From: a virus
Virus record (IMG/VR): IMGVR_UViG_3300047557_003421
Coordinates: 1 to 29,538 of that record
DNA length: 29,538 nt
Reading direction: 5' to 3' (one strand)
The notes below the pieces were generated by a model. The model was not told the DNA's origin. It worked only from the letters and a program-made list of their open reading frames with translations, and did no database searches. Positions within the stretch are counted from its first letter, which is position 1. Each line of letters starts with the position of its first letter. Positions 23,387-29,532 of the stretch are shown one piece after another. The translations under genes and the position numbers were made by a program.

Positions 23387-24265
23387 ATGGAAATCAAGAA
23401 CTTAGGTGGTGTGTTCGTTGCTTACAACTCTGCTGGTGTTGAGGTTGCACGTTCTAAGTCTAAGTATTACCTGAAGCAGAAGATCGATGGCTATGTTGAT
23501 GAGCAAGCTGTCGATAACAAGGCTGTTGAGTTTCCTATCAATCAGCGATTTGACTTTGTTGGCAAGATCGTTGATATGATTGCTAAGCGTATTACTCCAT
23601 CGGTTGTGATTACTGGTGAAGGTGGTCTAGGTAAGACTCATACTGTTATTGAGTCTTTGGAGCGTGCTGGTCTTCGTAATGTGACGGATCTCATTGCGGA
23701 TGTAGATATCGGTTCTGTTGAGACTGACGAGACTATGTTCGTTGTGATCAAGGGCTACTCTACACCTAAGGGTTTGTTCAAGTTGTTGTATGAGCACAGG
23801 AATGCTACTGTTGTGTTTGACGACTGTGATTCTATTCTGAAGGATCCAGATGCGTTGAACCTTCTGAAGGGTGCTCTCGACTCGTACGACAAGCGTTACA
23901 TTACTTGGAACACTAGCTTCTCGGACGACAACATTCCGTCTATGTTCCAGTTTACTGGTGGTGTGATCTTTGTATCTAACTTGACTCAGGATAAGATCAA
24001 TCAGGCTATTCGTAGTCGTTCGATGTGTGTGGACCTATCGATGACTGTTGATCAGAAGATCGATCGTATGGAGTTTATTGTGAATCGTGATAACTTCTTG
24101 CCTAGTGTCCCTTCTGTGATGAAGTTCGAGGCGTTTGAGTTTCTTAAGACTAATCGTAACGAAGCACGTGAGATCAACCTGCGTACTCTTATCAATGTAG
24201 CTAAGATTCGTCAGGCTGGTGATAGGGACTGGGAGCAACTTGCAAAGTATATGTTGGTGAACTAA
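23387..24265 (+). CDS. AAA+ ATPase
   Basis: The 292-residue ATPase has Walker A GEGGLGKT (77-84), Walker B VVFDDCD (142-148), sensor-1 at N198 (GGVIFVSN) and R209/R211 as likely arginine-finger residues. A short N-terminal extension precedes the core. No helicase or protease domain is attached. It may remodel protein-DNA complexes in replication or transcription. Arg codons here are mainly CGT, unlike the AGA-rich upstream genes. I chose ATG 23387, 1 nt after the preceding stop. Its stop overlaps the next start (TAATG). Confidence 0.88.
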   Translation: MEIKNLGGVFVAYNSAGVEVARSKSKYYLKQKIDGYVDEQAVDNKAVEFPINQRFDFVGKIVDMIAKRITPSVVITGEGGLGKTHTVIESLERAGLRNVTDLIADVDIGSVETDETMFVVIKGYSTPKGLFKLLYEHRNATVVFDDCDSILKDPDALNLLKGALDSYDKRYITWNTSFSDDNIPSMFQFTGGVIFVSNLTQDKINQAIRSRSMCVDLSMTVDQKIDRMEFIVNRDNFLPSVPSVMKFEAFEFLKTNRNEAREINLRTLINVAKIRQAGDRDWEQLAKYMLVN

Positions 24266-24441
24266 TGGAAACTTATACACCCTACAAGTTTTGTATTTAC
24301 TTTACTCGTTTATTGTATGGCGGTAAAGTAAAATACGAAGACTATCTCAGAACTTTGGATAAAAAGACAACAGAACAGACTGTTGCCTACTATTTAACTT
24401 GTAAAGATATAACTAACATAAAGGTAAAATACTATGGCTAG
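24265..24441 (+). CDS. Small protein, unknown function
   Basis: The 58-residue product (start METYTPYKFCIYFTRLLYGG) is Tyr/Lys/Thr-rich. The start is nested in the AAA+ stop codon, and its 3' end overlaps the next gene by 8 nt, which supports it as a real gene. No family recognised. Confidence 0.68.
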   Translation: METYTPYKFCIYFTRLLYGGKVKYEDYLRTLDKKTTEQTVAYYLTCKDITNIKVKYYG

Positions 24442-24826
24442 TCCACAACTTGTTTGTAACAGGATCATCACTCCAGATGGTACTGTTCTTCAATCTTATC
24501 ATAGACATGACTATAAAGTATACACTGATAAGAATGGTAGACAGTACATGGTTGATGGTGGTCTCGATTATACAAGACGTATAATTCACGATGATGCTCC
24601 CTACACGGAGTTCTCGCTCACTGTAGAGGATCCGTTCGAGGATATACGGCAAGGATTTGCGTGGGGTACCCGAGGCAAGGATGGTAAGCAGCCACTTACG
24701 TGGGTTCCGCTCTGCGAACTCACGACCGATCATATATTTGCTATTTTAGAAACACAAGATCTTAGTGATTGGTTAACAGAATTATTTGAAAAAGAACTGG
24801 AATACCGCGTAGAATGCGATGCTTAG
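24434..24826 (+). CDS. Conserved phage protein, unknown function
   Basis: The 130-residue protein has TPDGTVLQSYHRHDYKVYTD, MVDGGLDYTRR and FAWGTRGKDGKQPLTWVPL. This sequence of blocks is one I recall from conserved hypothetical proteins of many large phages. There is no catalytic motif. It precedes the second extended early promoter. Confidence 0.78.
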   Translation: MASPQLVCNRIITPDGTVLQSYHRHDYKVYTDKNGRQYMVDGGLDYTRRIIHDDAPYTEFSLTVEDPFEDIRQGFAWGTRGKDGKQPLTWVPLCELTTDHIFAILETQDLSDWLTELFEKELEYRVECDA

Positions 24827-24830
24827 CGTG

Positions 24831-24859
24831 TTGACCTAATTTCGAAATACCCTCATACT
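24831..24859 (+). promoter_or_regulatory. Early sigma70-type promoter, extended -35
   Basis: TTGACC (24831-24836), a 17-bp spacer and CATACT (24854-24859). The first 15 bases, from the preceding G, are identical to the promoter at 23169. The predicted start is near 24866. Confidence 0.75.
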
Positions 24860-24887
24860 TGCCTTACTGAATTGATGAGGAGTTGAT

Positions 24888-25241
24888 ATGTACACATTCG
24901 ATGAGAACGTCATTAGTGATTTGCACAAGGACGCGTATGGGTTTCGTCCGGACAGTGGTTTCTGGGCTACATTTGCAGCATTCAATCCCGAGCAGAAGCA
25001 AGCGTTGTGGGATAGCATGCTAGTTGATCTTAATCGTGCTATTATTGATGAAGAAGAAGGTTTCAAGATGGCTGCAGAAGAATTTGAAGCTCGTATTGAC
25101 AGTCTGATGCATGATTGTTCAAATCGTAAGGCTATTGTAGGTTGGTTCTTGCGAGCAGAAAATTTTGAGAATGAGGTCGAGAGTTTTGAGTTCGTTAATG
25201 GTCTTCCGTTTGGTTATCTAGAGAAGATGGGGTACGTATGA
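24888..25241 (+). CDS. Conserved phage protein, unknown function
   Basis: The 117-residue protein has an N-terminal DLHKDAYGFRPDSGFW block recalled from conserved phage hypothetical proteins, followed by an acidic helical region. GAGGAG at 24877-24882 supports the start. The stop overlaps the next start (ATGA). It is the first gene of the third early cassette. Confidence 0.78.
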   Translation: MYTFDENVISDLHKDAYGFRPDSGFWATFAAFNPEQKQALWDSMLVDLNRAIIDEEEGFKMAAEEFEARIDSLMHDCSNRKAIVGWFLRAENFENEVESFEFVNGLPFGYLEKMGYV

Positions 25242-25423
25242 AGCCGATTAGTTCTTATGTGAATGCAGAAGGTATTACTGTTAATGTCTATCCAGAGAAG
25301 AAGGTGAAGCGTAATCCTTATCAAGCGTTTGGTGGATCGTATGCGTTGCTTGGTGCGATTGCTAAGCGTGGAATTCCAGAGGATAGTATGTTCGCAATGC
25401 CATCGCGTAGGAGGATCAAATAA
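25238..25423 (+). CDS. Small protein, unknown function
   Basis: This is a 61-residue basic protein (start MKPISSYVNAEGITVNVYP) with a C-terminal RRRIK. It is coupled by ATGA to its upstream neighbour and by TAATG to the next gene. No family recognised. Confidence 0.65.
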   Translation: MKPISSYVNAEGITVNVYPEKKVKRNPYQAFGGSYALLGAIAKRGIPEDSMFAMPSRRRIK

Positions 25424-25641
25424 TGTATGTTGCTCAAGATTTCGGTAACGTGAGGATTGTTCATGATGGGAGTCCTTTTGACAAGCAGTATGATATCGTT
25501 GTTGAGACGAAGAATGAAGTTGGTGAGTGGGTATTTTTTGATGGGTTTAATTCGCTGTCGAATGATTATGCTCATGCTAGTGCAAACGAATCTGCTAGTC
25601 GTGCTGTCAAGATGCTAGCAGGAAAGTTAGGTGAGTTTTGA
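25423..25641 (+). CDS. Small protein, unknown function
   Basis: This is a 72-residue protein with strand-like segments (VRIVHDG, YDIVVETKN, WVFFDGF) and a C-terminal helix (ESASRAVKMLAG). The layout resembles a small dsRBD-like alpha/beta unit but is not diagnostic. Its TGA overlaps an ATG at 25641, so coupling could also favour another frame downstream. Confidence 0.65.
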   Translation: MYVAQDFGNVRIVHDGSPFDKQYDIVVETKNEVGEWVFFDGFNSLSNDYAHASANESASRAVKMLAGKLGEF

Positions 25642-25855
25642 TGTCTATGTGGAGGAAGAGGCAGATATGTATCTTGCACCAACGCTCGGATATGATTGTA
25701 GAACAAGGAAGTATTCAATTTATGAGATCAATGTACTCGAAAGTGGTGAGAGTTTTATCGGGGATGTTGTCTTAGAATTAGACCTTGAGTATGGTAAGGC
25801 ATTGCGTAAATTTTACAAATATACAGGAGTCAGATATGGAAACGAAGATCGTTAA
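25631..25855 (+). CDS. Small acidic protein, start uncertain
   Basis: A 74-residue product from GTG 25631, or 62 residues from ATG 25667, which has AGAGG at suitable spacing. The chain contains DVYVEEEADMYLAP, RKYSIYEINVLESGESF and an acidic helix. The out-of-frame ATG at 25641 opens only a 44-residue frame and is less likely. No family recognised. Confidence 0.55.
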   Translation: MSFDVYVEEEADMYLAPTLGYDCRTRKYSIYEINVLESGESFIGDVVLELDLEYGKALRKFYKYTGVRYGNEDR

Positions 25856-25946
25856 TCATCCGCCAGTCAAGTTCTTTCCGTTCTTGAGTAAGTTCTGTTT
25901 GTATGTTGGGTTCTTTGTATTTTGTTTGGTTGCGATTGCACGATGA
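25836..25946 (+). CDS. Very small membrane protein
   Basis: The 36-residue product (start METKIVNHPPVKFFPF) has one hydrophobic stretch (about 19-34, LYVGFFVFCLVAI). GGAG at 25826-25829 and an ATGA overlap with the next gene support it. Function unknown. Confidence 0.6.
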   Translation: METKIVNHPPVKFFPFLSKFCLYVGFFVFCLVAIAR

Positions 25947-26203
25947 ACAAGCAGATATTATCTTTGGTGGAGGAAGCTGGGTTCAATTTGTGGATGGATG
26001 AGCCTTGGGGTCCTCCAGAGGGTGGTGTTGATTGGTCGTGTAATTATGACAGAGAGCTTCAGCAGTTTGCAATGTTAGTTGTGGCCAAGTGTGTACAGAT
26101 CTGTAATGATGGGAATGTGACGCAGACGACTAGTGCTGGGGCTGCTAGAATGATAGAGGGGTATTTTCTTCATGGAAAAGATTTCAGAAAGGATATCGAT
26201 TGA
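25943..26203 (+). CDS. Small phage protein related to its downstream neighbour
   Basis: The 86-residue protein has an FAMLVVAKCVQICND helix and GYFLHGKDF at the end. The helix resembles the FLYLVCIECASFC helix of the next gene, and both recall a family of small phage proteins with an FAELIVRECA-type motif. It overlaps the next gene by 32 nt. Confidence 0.68.
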   Translation: MNKQILSLVEEAGFNLWMDEPWGPPEGGVDWSCNYDRELQQFAMLVVAKCVQICNDGNVTQTTSAGAARMIEGYFLHGKDFRKDID

Positions 26204-26411
26204 GGCAAGGAGGTTAGTGCCGCATGGTATATCGACTGACAAGTGGATTGATGTATACAATGAGAAGTTCTTATATCTTGTTTGCATAGAGTGTGCGTCT
26301 TTTTGTAGGTCGAAGCATGACAAGGCAGCAATCTTTAGGCATTTCAACATTAGCGTGCCTCCGGATGTATTAAATCCGAGTGAAGGAGAGAGTTGTGATC
26401 GAAAAGTATAG
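26172..26411 (+). CDS. Small phage protein of the LIVRECA-HFGV type
   Basis: The 79-residue protein has the motif order WIDVYNEKFLYLVCIECASF then IFRHFNI, close to the FAELIVRECA ... IKEHFGV pattern of small conserved phage proteins known from memory. Its N-terminus overlaps the upstream gene and its C-terminus the next one. Function unknown. Confidence 0.68.
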   Translation: MEKISERISIEARRLVPHGISTDKWIDVYNEKFLYLVCIECASFCRSKHDKAAIFRHFNISVPPDVLNPSEGESCDRKV

Positions 26412-26616
26412 TAGGTTGGCTAAGCATCAGCCGATCAAGCCATATTGTTTTTTCTCTGGTGAAGATTGTTTCATGGAAGTGACGGAATGGTCTAACACCG
26501 AGGGGTTTGATTGTATCATTGAGAAGAATGGTACTAGACAGTCGTTCTCTATGACGTGGGGTGACTTTGAGTGTTTTTCTACGCTCGTCAATTACAAGGA
26601 TGAAACAAATGGATAA
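26395..26616 (+). CDS. Small protein, GTG start
   Basis: The 73-residue product (start MIEKYSRLAKHQ) contains YCFFSGEDCFMEVTEW and an FSMTWGDFECF strand. AGGAGAG lies 6 nt before GTG 26395; the in-frame GTG at 26380 is less well placed. No family recognised. Confidence 0.6.
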   Translation: MIEKYSRLAKHQPIKPYCFFSGEDCFMEVTEWSNTEGFDCIIEKNGTRQSFSMTWGDFECFSTLVNYKDETNG

Positions 26617-26899
26617 AGCTGATGAAGCAATGCTAAAAACGTTTACAAGATTTACCAATCTATCTACTGAGTTGCTAGAGGAGACTAAAGATCCCCTTAC
26701 TGTGGCAGCAAGTGCTATTCAGCTTGGAATGATGATCTACAAGACTGTCTTGCCAGATGAAGAGTATATCAAAATCACTGATCATATTCACAAGTTGAGA
26801 GACTCAATTCCTATCTTTCAAGCCACGAATGACTTACAGCTGCATTTATACGATATAATATATCCCGAAACCAGCAGTACACGATATAATATTTCGTAG
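26609..26899 (+). CDS. Small helical protein, unknown function
   Basis: The 96-residue helical protein (start MDKADEAMLKTFTRF) is soluble. AAGGA precedes ATG 26609, which overlaps the upstream gene by 8 nt. The last 50 nt contain two copies of ACGATATAATAT that add the residues YDIIY and RYNIS, so the C-terminus may be shaped by a regulatory repeat. Confidence 0.65.
   Translation: MDKADEAMLKTFTRFTNLSTELLEETKDPLTVAASAIQLGMMIYKTVLPDEEYIKITDHIHKLRDSIPIFQATNDLQLHLYDIIYPETSSTRYNIS
26850..26892 (+). repeat. Two direct copies of ACGATATAATAT
   Basis: Copies lie at 26850-26861 and 26881-26892, 31 nt apart, before ATG 26930. Each contains TATAAT, but no convincing -35 lies 16-18 bp upstream of either. 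Confidence 0.6.
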
Positions 26900-26929
26900 A
26901 ATCGCACCTATTAGATACAGCGGGAAATT

Positions 26930-27286
26930 ATGAATCTTTATAGAGAGACAACTGATTGGACTACTCCGAACCATGTGTATCTGCTGGATGAATCGAAGCA
27001 GTACATGCATGGATACTCCATACTCGGAGAAGAGCCGCTGCATATGTTCAAGCAGCCTATACGCTTCTCTACACGCGGCAGAACATTCCAGTTTGTCTCG
27101 CACTATGCAGGGGAGACGAAGGAGAACACAAAGCATATAGTCTCCGTGCAGGTAGAGGGTAGCAGGGGAGCTGAGTATACTGTTATCCTGCAGGACGACT
27201 CTGCTACATGTACCTGCCAGGGGTTTCAATTCCGCAGCGACTGCCGGCACCTCGAGTTAGCGAGAAACCAGTTAATATACTTGTAA
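26930..27286 (+). CDS. SWIM-type zinc-finger protein
   Basis: The 118-residue protein has an N-terminal WTTPNHVYLLDESKQYMHGY block and a C-terminal zinc finger with C94-x-C96-x8-C105-x-H107 (CTCQGF ... DCRH), the SWIM pattern. SWIM fingers bind DNA or protein. Similar small phage proteins exist from memory. GC content rises sharply from here to the right. CGGGAA may be its ribosome site. Confidence 0.8.
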   Translation: MNLYRETTDWTTPNHVYLLDESKQYMHGYSILGEEPLHMFKQPIRFSTRGRTFQFVSHYAGETKENTKHIVSVQVEGSRGAEYTVILQDDSATCTCQGFQFRSDCRHLELARNQLIYL

Positions 27287-27333
27287 CAGAAAATAAAGTC
27301 AAATCTCCACTGTTTCTGCGGTTGAACAACATG

Positions 27334-27362
27334 TTGACTTAATTCCGTTTGAAGCCCATAAT
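27334..27362 (+). promoter_or_regulatory. Early sigma70-type promoter with extended -35
   Basis: TTGACT (27334-27339), a 17-bp spacer and CATAAT (27357-27362). GTTGACTTAATTCCG differs from the 23169 element at two positions. Confidence 0.82.
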
Positions 27363-27368
27363 GGGCTT
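27352..27368. promoter_or_regulatory. Perfect palindrome across the -10, candidate operator
   Basis: AAGCCCAT, a single A, then ATGGGCTT form an 8-bp inverted repeat centred on the -10 box. A protein bound here would block the promoter. Only the 5-bp ATAAT/ATTAT pair at 23193-23205 is loosely comparable in the other promoters. Confidence 0.6.
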
Positions 27369-27393
27369 ACTGAAACGATGAATGGAGATAGAG

Positions 27394-27693
27394 ATGACTG
27401 AATTCGAGACCCGCTGCTACGGAATGACTGAGGACGAGATCCGCGAGGACTACATGAACGGTATCACTGCTCGCTGCAGTGGCCTGGAGATGGTTGTGAT
27501 GGGTTTGTTGTCTGATGCTCAGGAACTGCAGACTTTTGGTCATGCTCAGGCTTTGGACCAGTCTCGTAAGAACATGAATATCGCCAAGTTCATCCTCAGC
27601 GAGATGATGGATCAGAACGATATTCGCAAGCAGTATGCTAAGCGTAGGAAGGAAATTGCGAAGGACAAGCGGTTCGGTGGTTTCACGGTATAA
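27394..27693 (+). CDS. Small early protein, unknown function
   Basis: The 99-residue helical protein (start MTEFETRCYGMTEDEIRED) has a basic C-terminus (KQYAKRRKEIAKDKR). GGAG at 27384-27387 selects ATG 27394 over the ATG at 27382. It is the first gene of the fourth early cassette. No family recognised. Confidence 0.72.
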   Translation: MTEFETRCYGMTEDEIREDYMNGITARCSGLEMVVMGLLSDAQELQTFGHAQALDQSRKNMNIAKFILSEMMDQNDIRKQYAKRRKEIAKDKRFGGFTV

Positions 27694-27705
27694 GGAGGCA
27701 GGATA

Positions 27706-27894
27706 ATGAACAAGTTCAACAACCTGATGTCTGAAGTTGAGTATCTCCGCAAGGCCCGTCCAGAGTACGGGATCCTGGAAGCGCTGATGTTTATCAACGA
27801 GTACGAGGAAGAGTATCCATCTGAGATTCGTCGTGAGCTGCGTGAGTTTATGCGTGATGGTCGTCGTATGTTTGCAACTAAGGAGGCTGTATGA
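27706..27894 (+). CDS. Small early protein, unknown function
   Basis: This is a 62-residue helical protein (MNKFNNLMSEVEYLRKARPE) with mixed charge and an Arg-rich second half (REFMRDGRRMF). A strong AAGGAGG ribosome site precedes the start. The stop overlaps the next start as ATGA. Confidence 0.72.
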   Translation: MNKFNNLMSEVEYLRKARPEYGILEALMFINEYEEEYPSEIRRELREFMRDGRRMFATKEAV

Positions 27895-28091
27895 CTAACT
27901 ACGGAATGAATTCCGATTACGGTAATGGAGTAATCGATGGTCTCGTAATCGCTGCGGGACAACTTGGCTGGACGTTTGATCAGGTGTTTGACTACCTGGA
28001 CGACATCTCGACCGTACGGGGTCTGCACGAGGCTGGTACGCGGGAGGTTCGTCAGAATGTCTACAATGCAATCTTCGTGGAGGCTGTATGA
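27891..28091 (+). CDS. Small early protein, unknown function
   Basis: A 66-residue protein (start MTNYGMNSDYGNGVIDGLV). The second half is helical and acidic (FDQVFDYLDDI). ATGA overlaps at both ends place it in the cassette. No family recognised. Confidence 0.7.
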   Translation: MTNYGMNSDYGNGVIDGLVIAAGQLGWTFDQVFDYLDDISTVRGLHEAGTREVRQNVYNAIFVEAV

Positions 28092-28300
28092 GCTGGGTCA
28101 AGGACGGATCTGCCGTCAAGGCAAACTACCTGGGGACCGTCGTGTCCGGAGTAGTTCTCGATTCACGCGTCAAGTACGGTGGCAAAGTGCAGTACACGGT
28201 AGAGCTGGATCAGCCGGTTCAGTTTCGCTGGAGAACGGATACGACCAGCCGGATCCTGGTGGATGAAAACAATCTGATTGAAGAACTGGAGGCAGCATAA
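28088..28300 (+). CDS. Small beta-rich early protein, unknown function
   Basis: A 70-residue protein (MSWVKDGSAVKANYLGTVVSG) dominated by short strands, with VKYGGKVQYTVELDQPVQF suggesting a small beta-barrel (SH3/KOW-like) fold. ATGA start and TAATG stop overlaps. No family recognised with certainty. Confidence 0.7.
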   Translation: MSWVKDGSAVKANYLGTVVSGVVLDSRVKYGGKVQYTVELDQPVQFRWRTDTTSRILVDENNLIEELEAA

Positions 28301-28461
28301 TGGAAGATCCACGCAGCTACGTATACGATCTGATGATCGAAGGCATCTATACCCCTACCGATATCGCCATCATGTGCTTGAAGTATATGTCTGAGGCTGA
28401 TGTGATCGATATGATGGAAGCAAACGAGATTAGTCCCGAGTTTATTGGATGTGAAGTATGA
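28300..28461 (+). CDS. Small acidic protein, unknown function
   Basis: The 53-residue product (MEDPRSYVYDLMIEGIYTPT) is acidic and helical. Its start shares a base with the upstream stop and its stop overlaps the next start (ATGA). Confidence 0.66.
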   Translation: MEDPRSYVYDLMIEGIYTPTDIAIMCLKYMSEADVIDMMEANEISPEFIGCEV

Positions 28462-28583
28462 ACGCATGGAACTGGACCGTATTCAACCTGATGACCGACA
28501 CGGTTGTCCTGGAGAAGGACCGTGCCCTGGCTGACGAAGTCTGGGCCGCACTAGAGGCACTAGAGGCTGGAGGTGAAGTATGA
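28458..28583 (+). CDS. Very small early protein, WTV-LMTDT type
   Basis: The 41-residue product (start MNAWNWTVFNLMTDTVVLEK) is coupled by ATGA on both sides. Its N-terminal half matches the gene at 29027 (WTVxxLMTDTxVL), indicating a duplicated mini-gene. Confidence 0.66.
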   Translation: MNAWNWTVFNLMTDTVVLEKDRALADEVWAALEALEAGGEV

Positions 28584-28765
28584 TACCTACATCTAATCTA
28601 TTCTACACCCCCGAGTCGCTAGACGAGCTGATGGAATACTGTGAGCGATTCACTGGCCAGGAGCGAGTGATTGCAATGACTATTGCTCAGATAACGATGA
28701 ACCTCTGCGCTAAGCTGGCTAACGAAGAATACGTCCTGGTGAATTCTGACGGAGAGGAAATATGA
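28580..28765 (+). CDS. Small early protein, unknown function
   Basis: A 61-residue protein (MIPTSNLFYTPESLDELMEY) with a helical core and acidic C-terminus. ATGA overlaps at both ends. No family recognised. Confidence 0.66.
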   Translation: MIPTSNLFYTPESLDELMEYCERFTGQERVIAMTIAQITMNLCAKLANEEYVLVNSDGEEI

Positions 28766-29034
28766 AATCGAAGAAGAAACTATTCGAAGCGCTCACAATG
28801 TTCTTTCAGAACGGGGAGTATATAGATAAGGGGCTGGCAGCTGCTGGCATTCGCAATGAGACGTACGGCCGTAAGTCATGCATCTACATCGACACCAAGG
28901 ATCAGTCAGAGCGTAAGAACCTGGAAGGCTGCCTGGGGATGAAGGGATTCAAGGTGAATCGTGACTACTGGCCTGGCTCTGCAGTACTCGAGGTACAAGT
29001 GTCATATTTCAAAGGGGATAAGTGGAATGAATAA
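28762..29034 (+). CDS. Small early protein, unknown function
   Basis: A 90-residue alpha/beta protein (start MKSKKKLFEALTMFFQNGEY) with strand and turn segments (CIYIDTKD, VNRDYWPGSAVLEVQV). No catalytic motif seen. It overlaps the next gene by 8 nt. Confidence 0.68.
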   Translation: MKSKKKLFEALTMFFQNGEYIDKGLAAAGIRNETYGRKSCIYIDTKDQSERKNLEGCLGMKGFKVNRDYWPGSAVLEVQVSYFKGDKWNE

Positions 29035-29146
29035 GGTAATCGAATGGACAGTACTGCAGCTGATGACTGACACAGCTGTGCTAGCTGAGCAACGCGACCT
29101 GGAGGAGCTGATGCTATTCGCTACTGCTAAGCTCTGCAACGACTGA
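29027..29146 (+). CDS. Very small early protein, WTV-LMTDT type (paralog of 28458)
   Basis: The 39-residue product (start MNKVIEWTVLQLMTDTAVLA) shares WTVxxLMTDTxVL with the gene at 28458. The overlap with the upstream gene and the TGATG link to the next support it as real. Confidence 0.65.
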   Translation: MNKVIEWTVLQLMTDTAVLAEQRDLEELMLFATAKLCND

Positions 29147-29223
29147 TGGACGTCGATGACTACGTAGTGTGGGCATGCATGTTCGCTGCTGGCTTCGTCT
29201 TCGCTTCATTGCTTTTTACCTAA
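29146..29223 (+). CDS. Tiny single-span membrane protein
   Basis: The 25-residue product (start MDVDDYVVWACMFAAGFVFA) is one acidic turn plus a hydrophobic helix. ATG 29146 overlaps the upstream stop by one base. Its small size keeps the confidence moderate. Confidence 0.5.
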   Translation: MDVDDYVVWACMFAAGFVFASLLFT

Positions 29224-29440
29224 AGAAGGCTGCAGCGCACCGCAGCTGGCGTAGCGCAGCTGCCGGCAGGGGAACCGCTGCCGCGGAACCCTGCGCGGCG
29301 GGGGCAGATTCCGCCGCGGTAGTGCTCTAGTCAACTACGGGCCGGTATTCGACTCCCCTCTGGTAACCATCTGGCGGGGGCAAAAATAGACTGGGGTTCC
29401 AAAAACGTACTGGTATGAAAATTTTTTCACGCCAAAAAAC
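29224..29440. other. Gene-free, GC-rich, hairpin-forming stretch
   Basis: No reading frame is convincing here. The first 160 nt are very GC-rich in an AT-rich genome and hold consecutive inverted repeats: GCAGCTG/CAGCTGC (29242-29263, 8-nt loop); GCAGGG-CCGC/GCGG-CCCTGC (29266-29294, TGCC loop with a GAA/AA internal loop); CGCGGCGG/CCGCCGCG (29294-29318, 9-nt loop); and GTAGT/ACTAC (29319-29338). The rest is AT-rich, with a run of six T at 29422-29427 that no hairpin directly precedes. It could be a structured RNA, a long transcript end, or a replication element. Confidence 0.65.
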
Positions 29441-29448
29441 CATAAATA
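29441..29448 (+). promoter_or_regulatory. Putative late promoter CATAAATA
   Basis: An exact NATAAATA match about 85 nt before the gene that starts at 29533. Together with the sigma70-type promoter downstream it would give dual timing. Confidence 0.55.
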
Positions 29449-29473
29449 TGGGCAGTTACTATTTTATTAACCG

Positions 29474-29502
29474 TTGTGTTCTTACTACAATTCTGGTATA
29501 AT
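29474..29502 (+). promoter_or_regulatory. Sigma70-type promoter with extended -10
   Basis: TTGTGT (29474-29479), a 17-bp spacer and TGGTATAAT, giving TATAAT at 29497-29502 with the TGN extension. It lacks the GTTGACYTAATT element of the other early promoters. Confidence 0.7.
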
Positions 29503-29532
29503 CGCTTTGCTGTATTTGAGATAGGGGTTCTA

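Noticed and set aside
24851-24880. Inverted repeat CCTCAT/ATGAGG covering the ribosome site of the gene at 24888
   Set aside because: The 5' arm lies in the -10 region, upstream of the expected transcript start, so it would not be in the mRNA to hide the ribosome site.
27289-27320. CAGAAA/TTTCTG as a terminator after the SWIM gene
   Set aside because: Six base pairs with a 20-nt loop and no T tract; too weak.
29341-29368. GGTATTCGACTCCC and ACCA looking like a tRNA T arm and 3' end
   Set aside because: No acceptor or T stem pairs with the required spacing on either strand; no cloverleaf can be formed.
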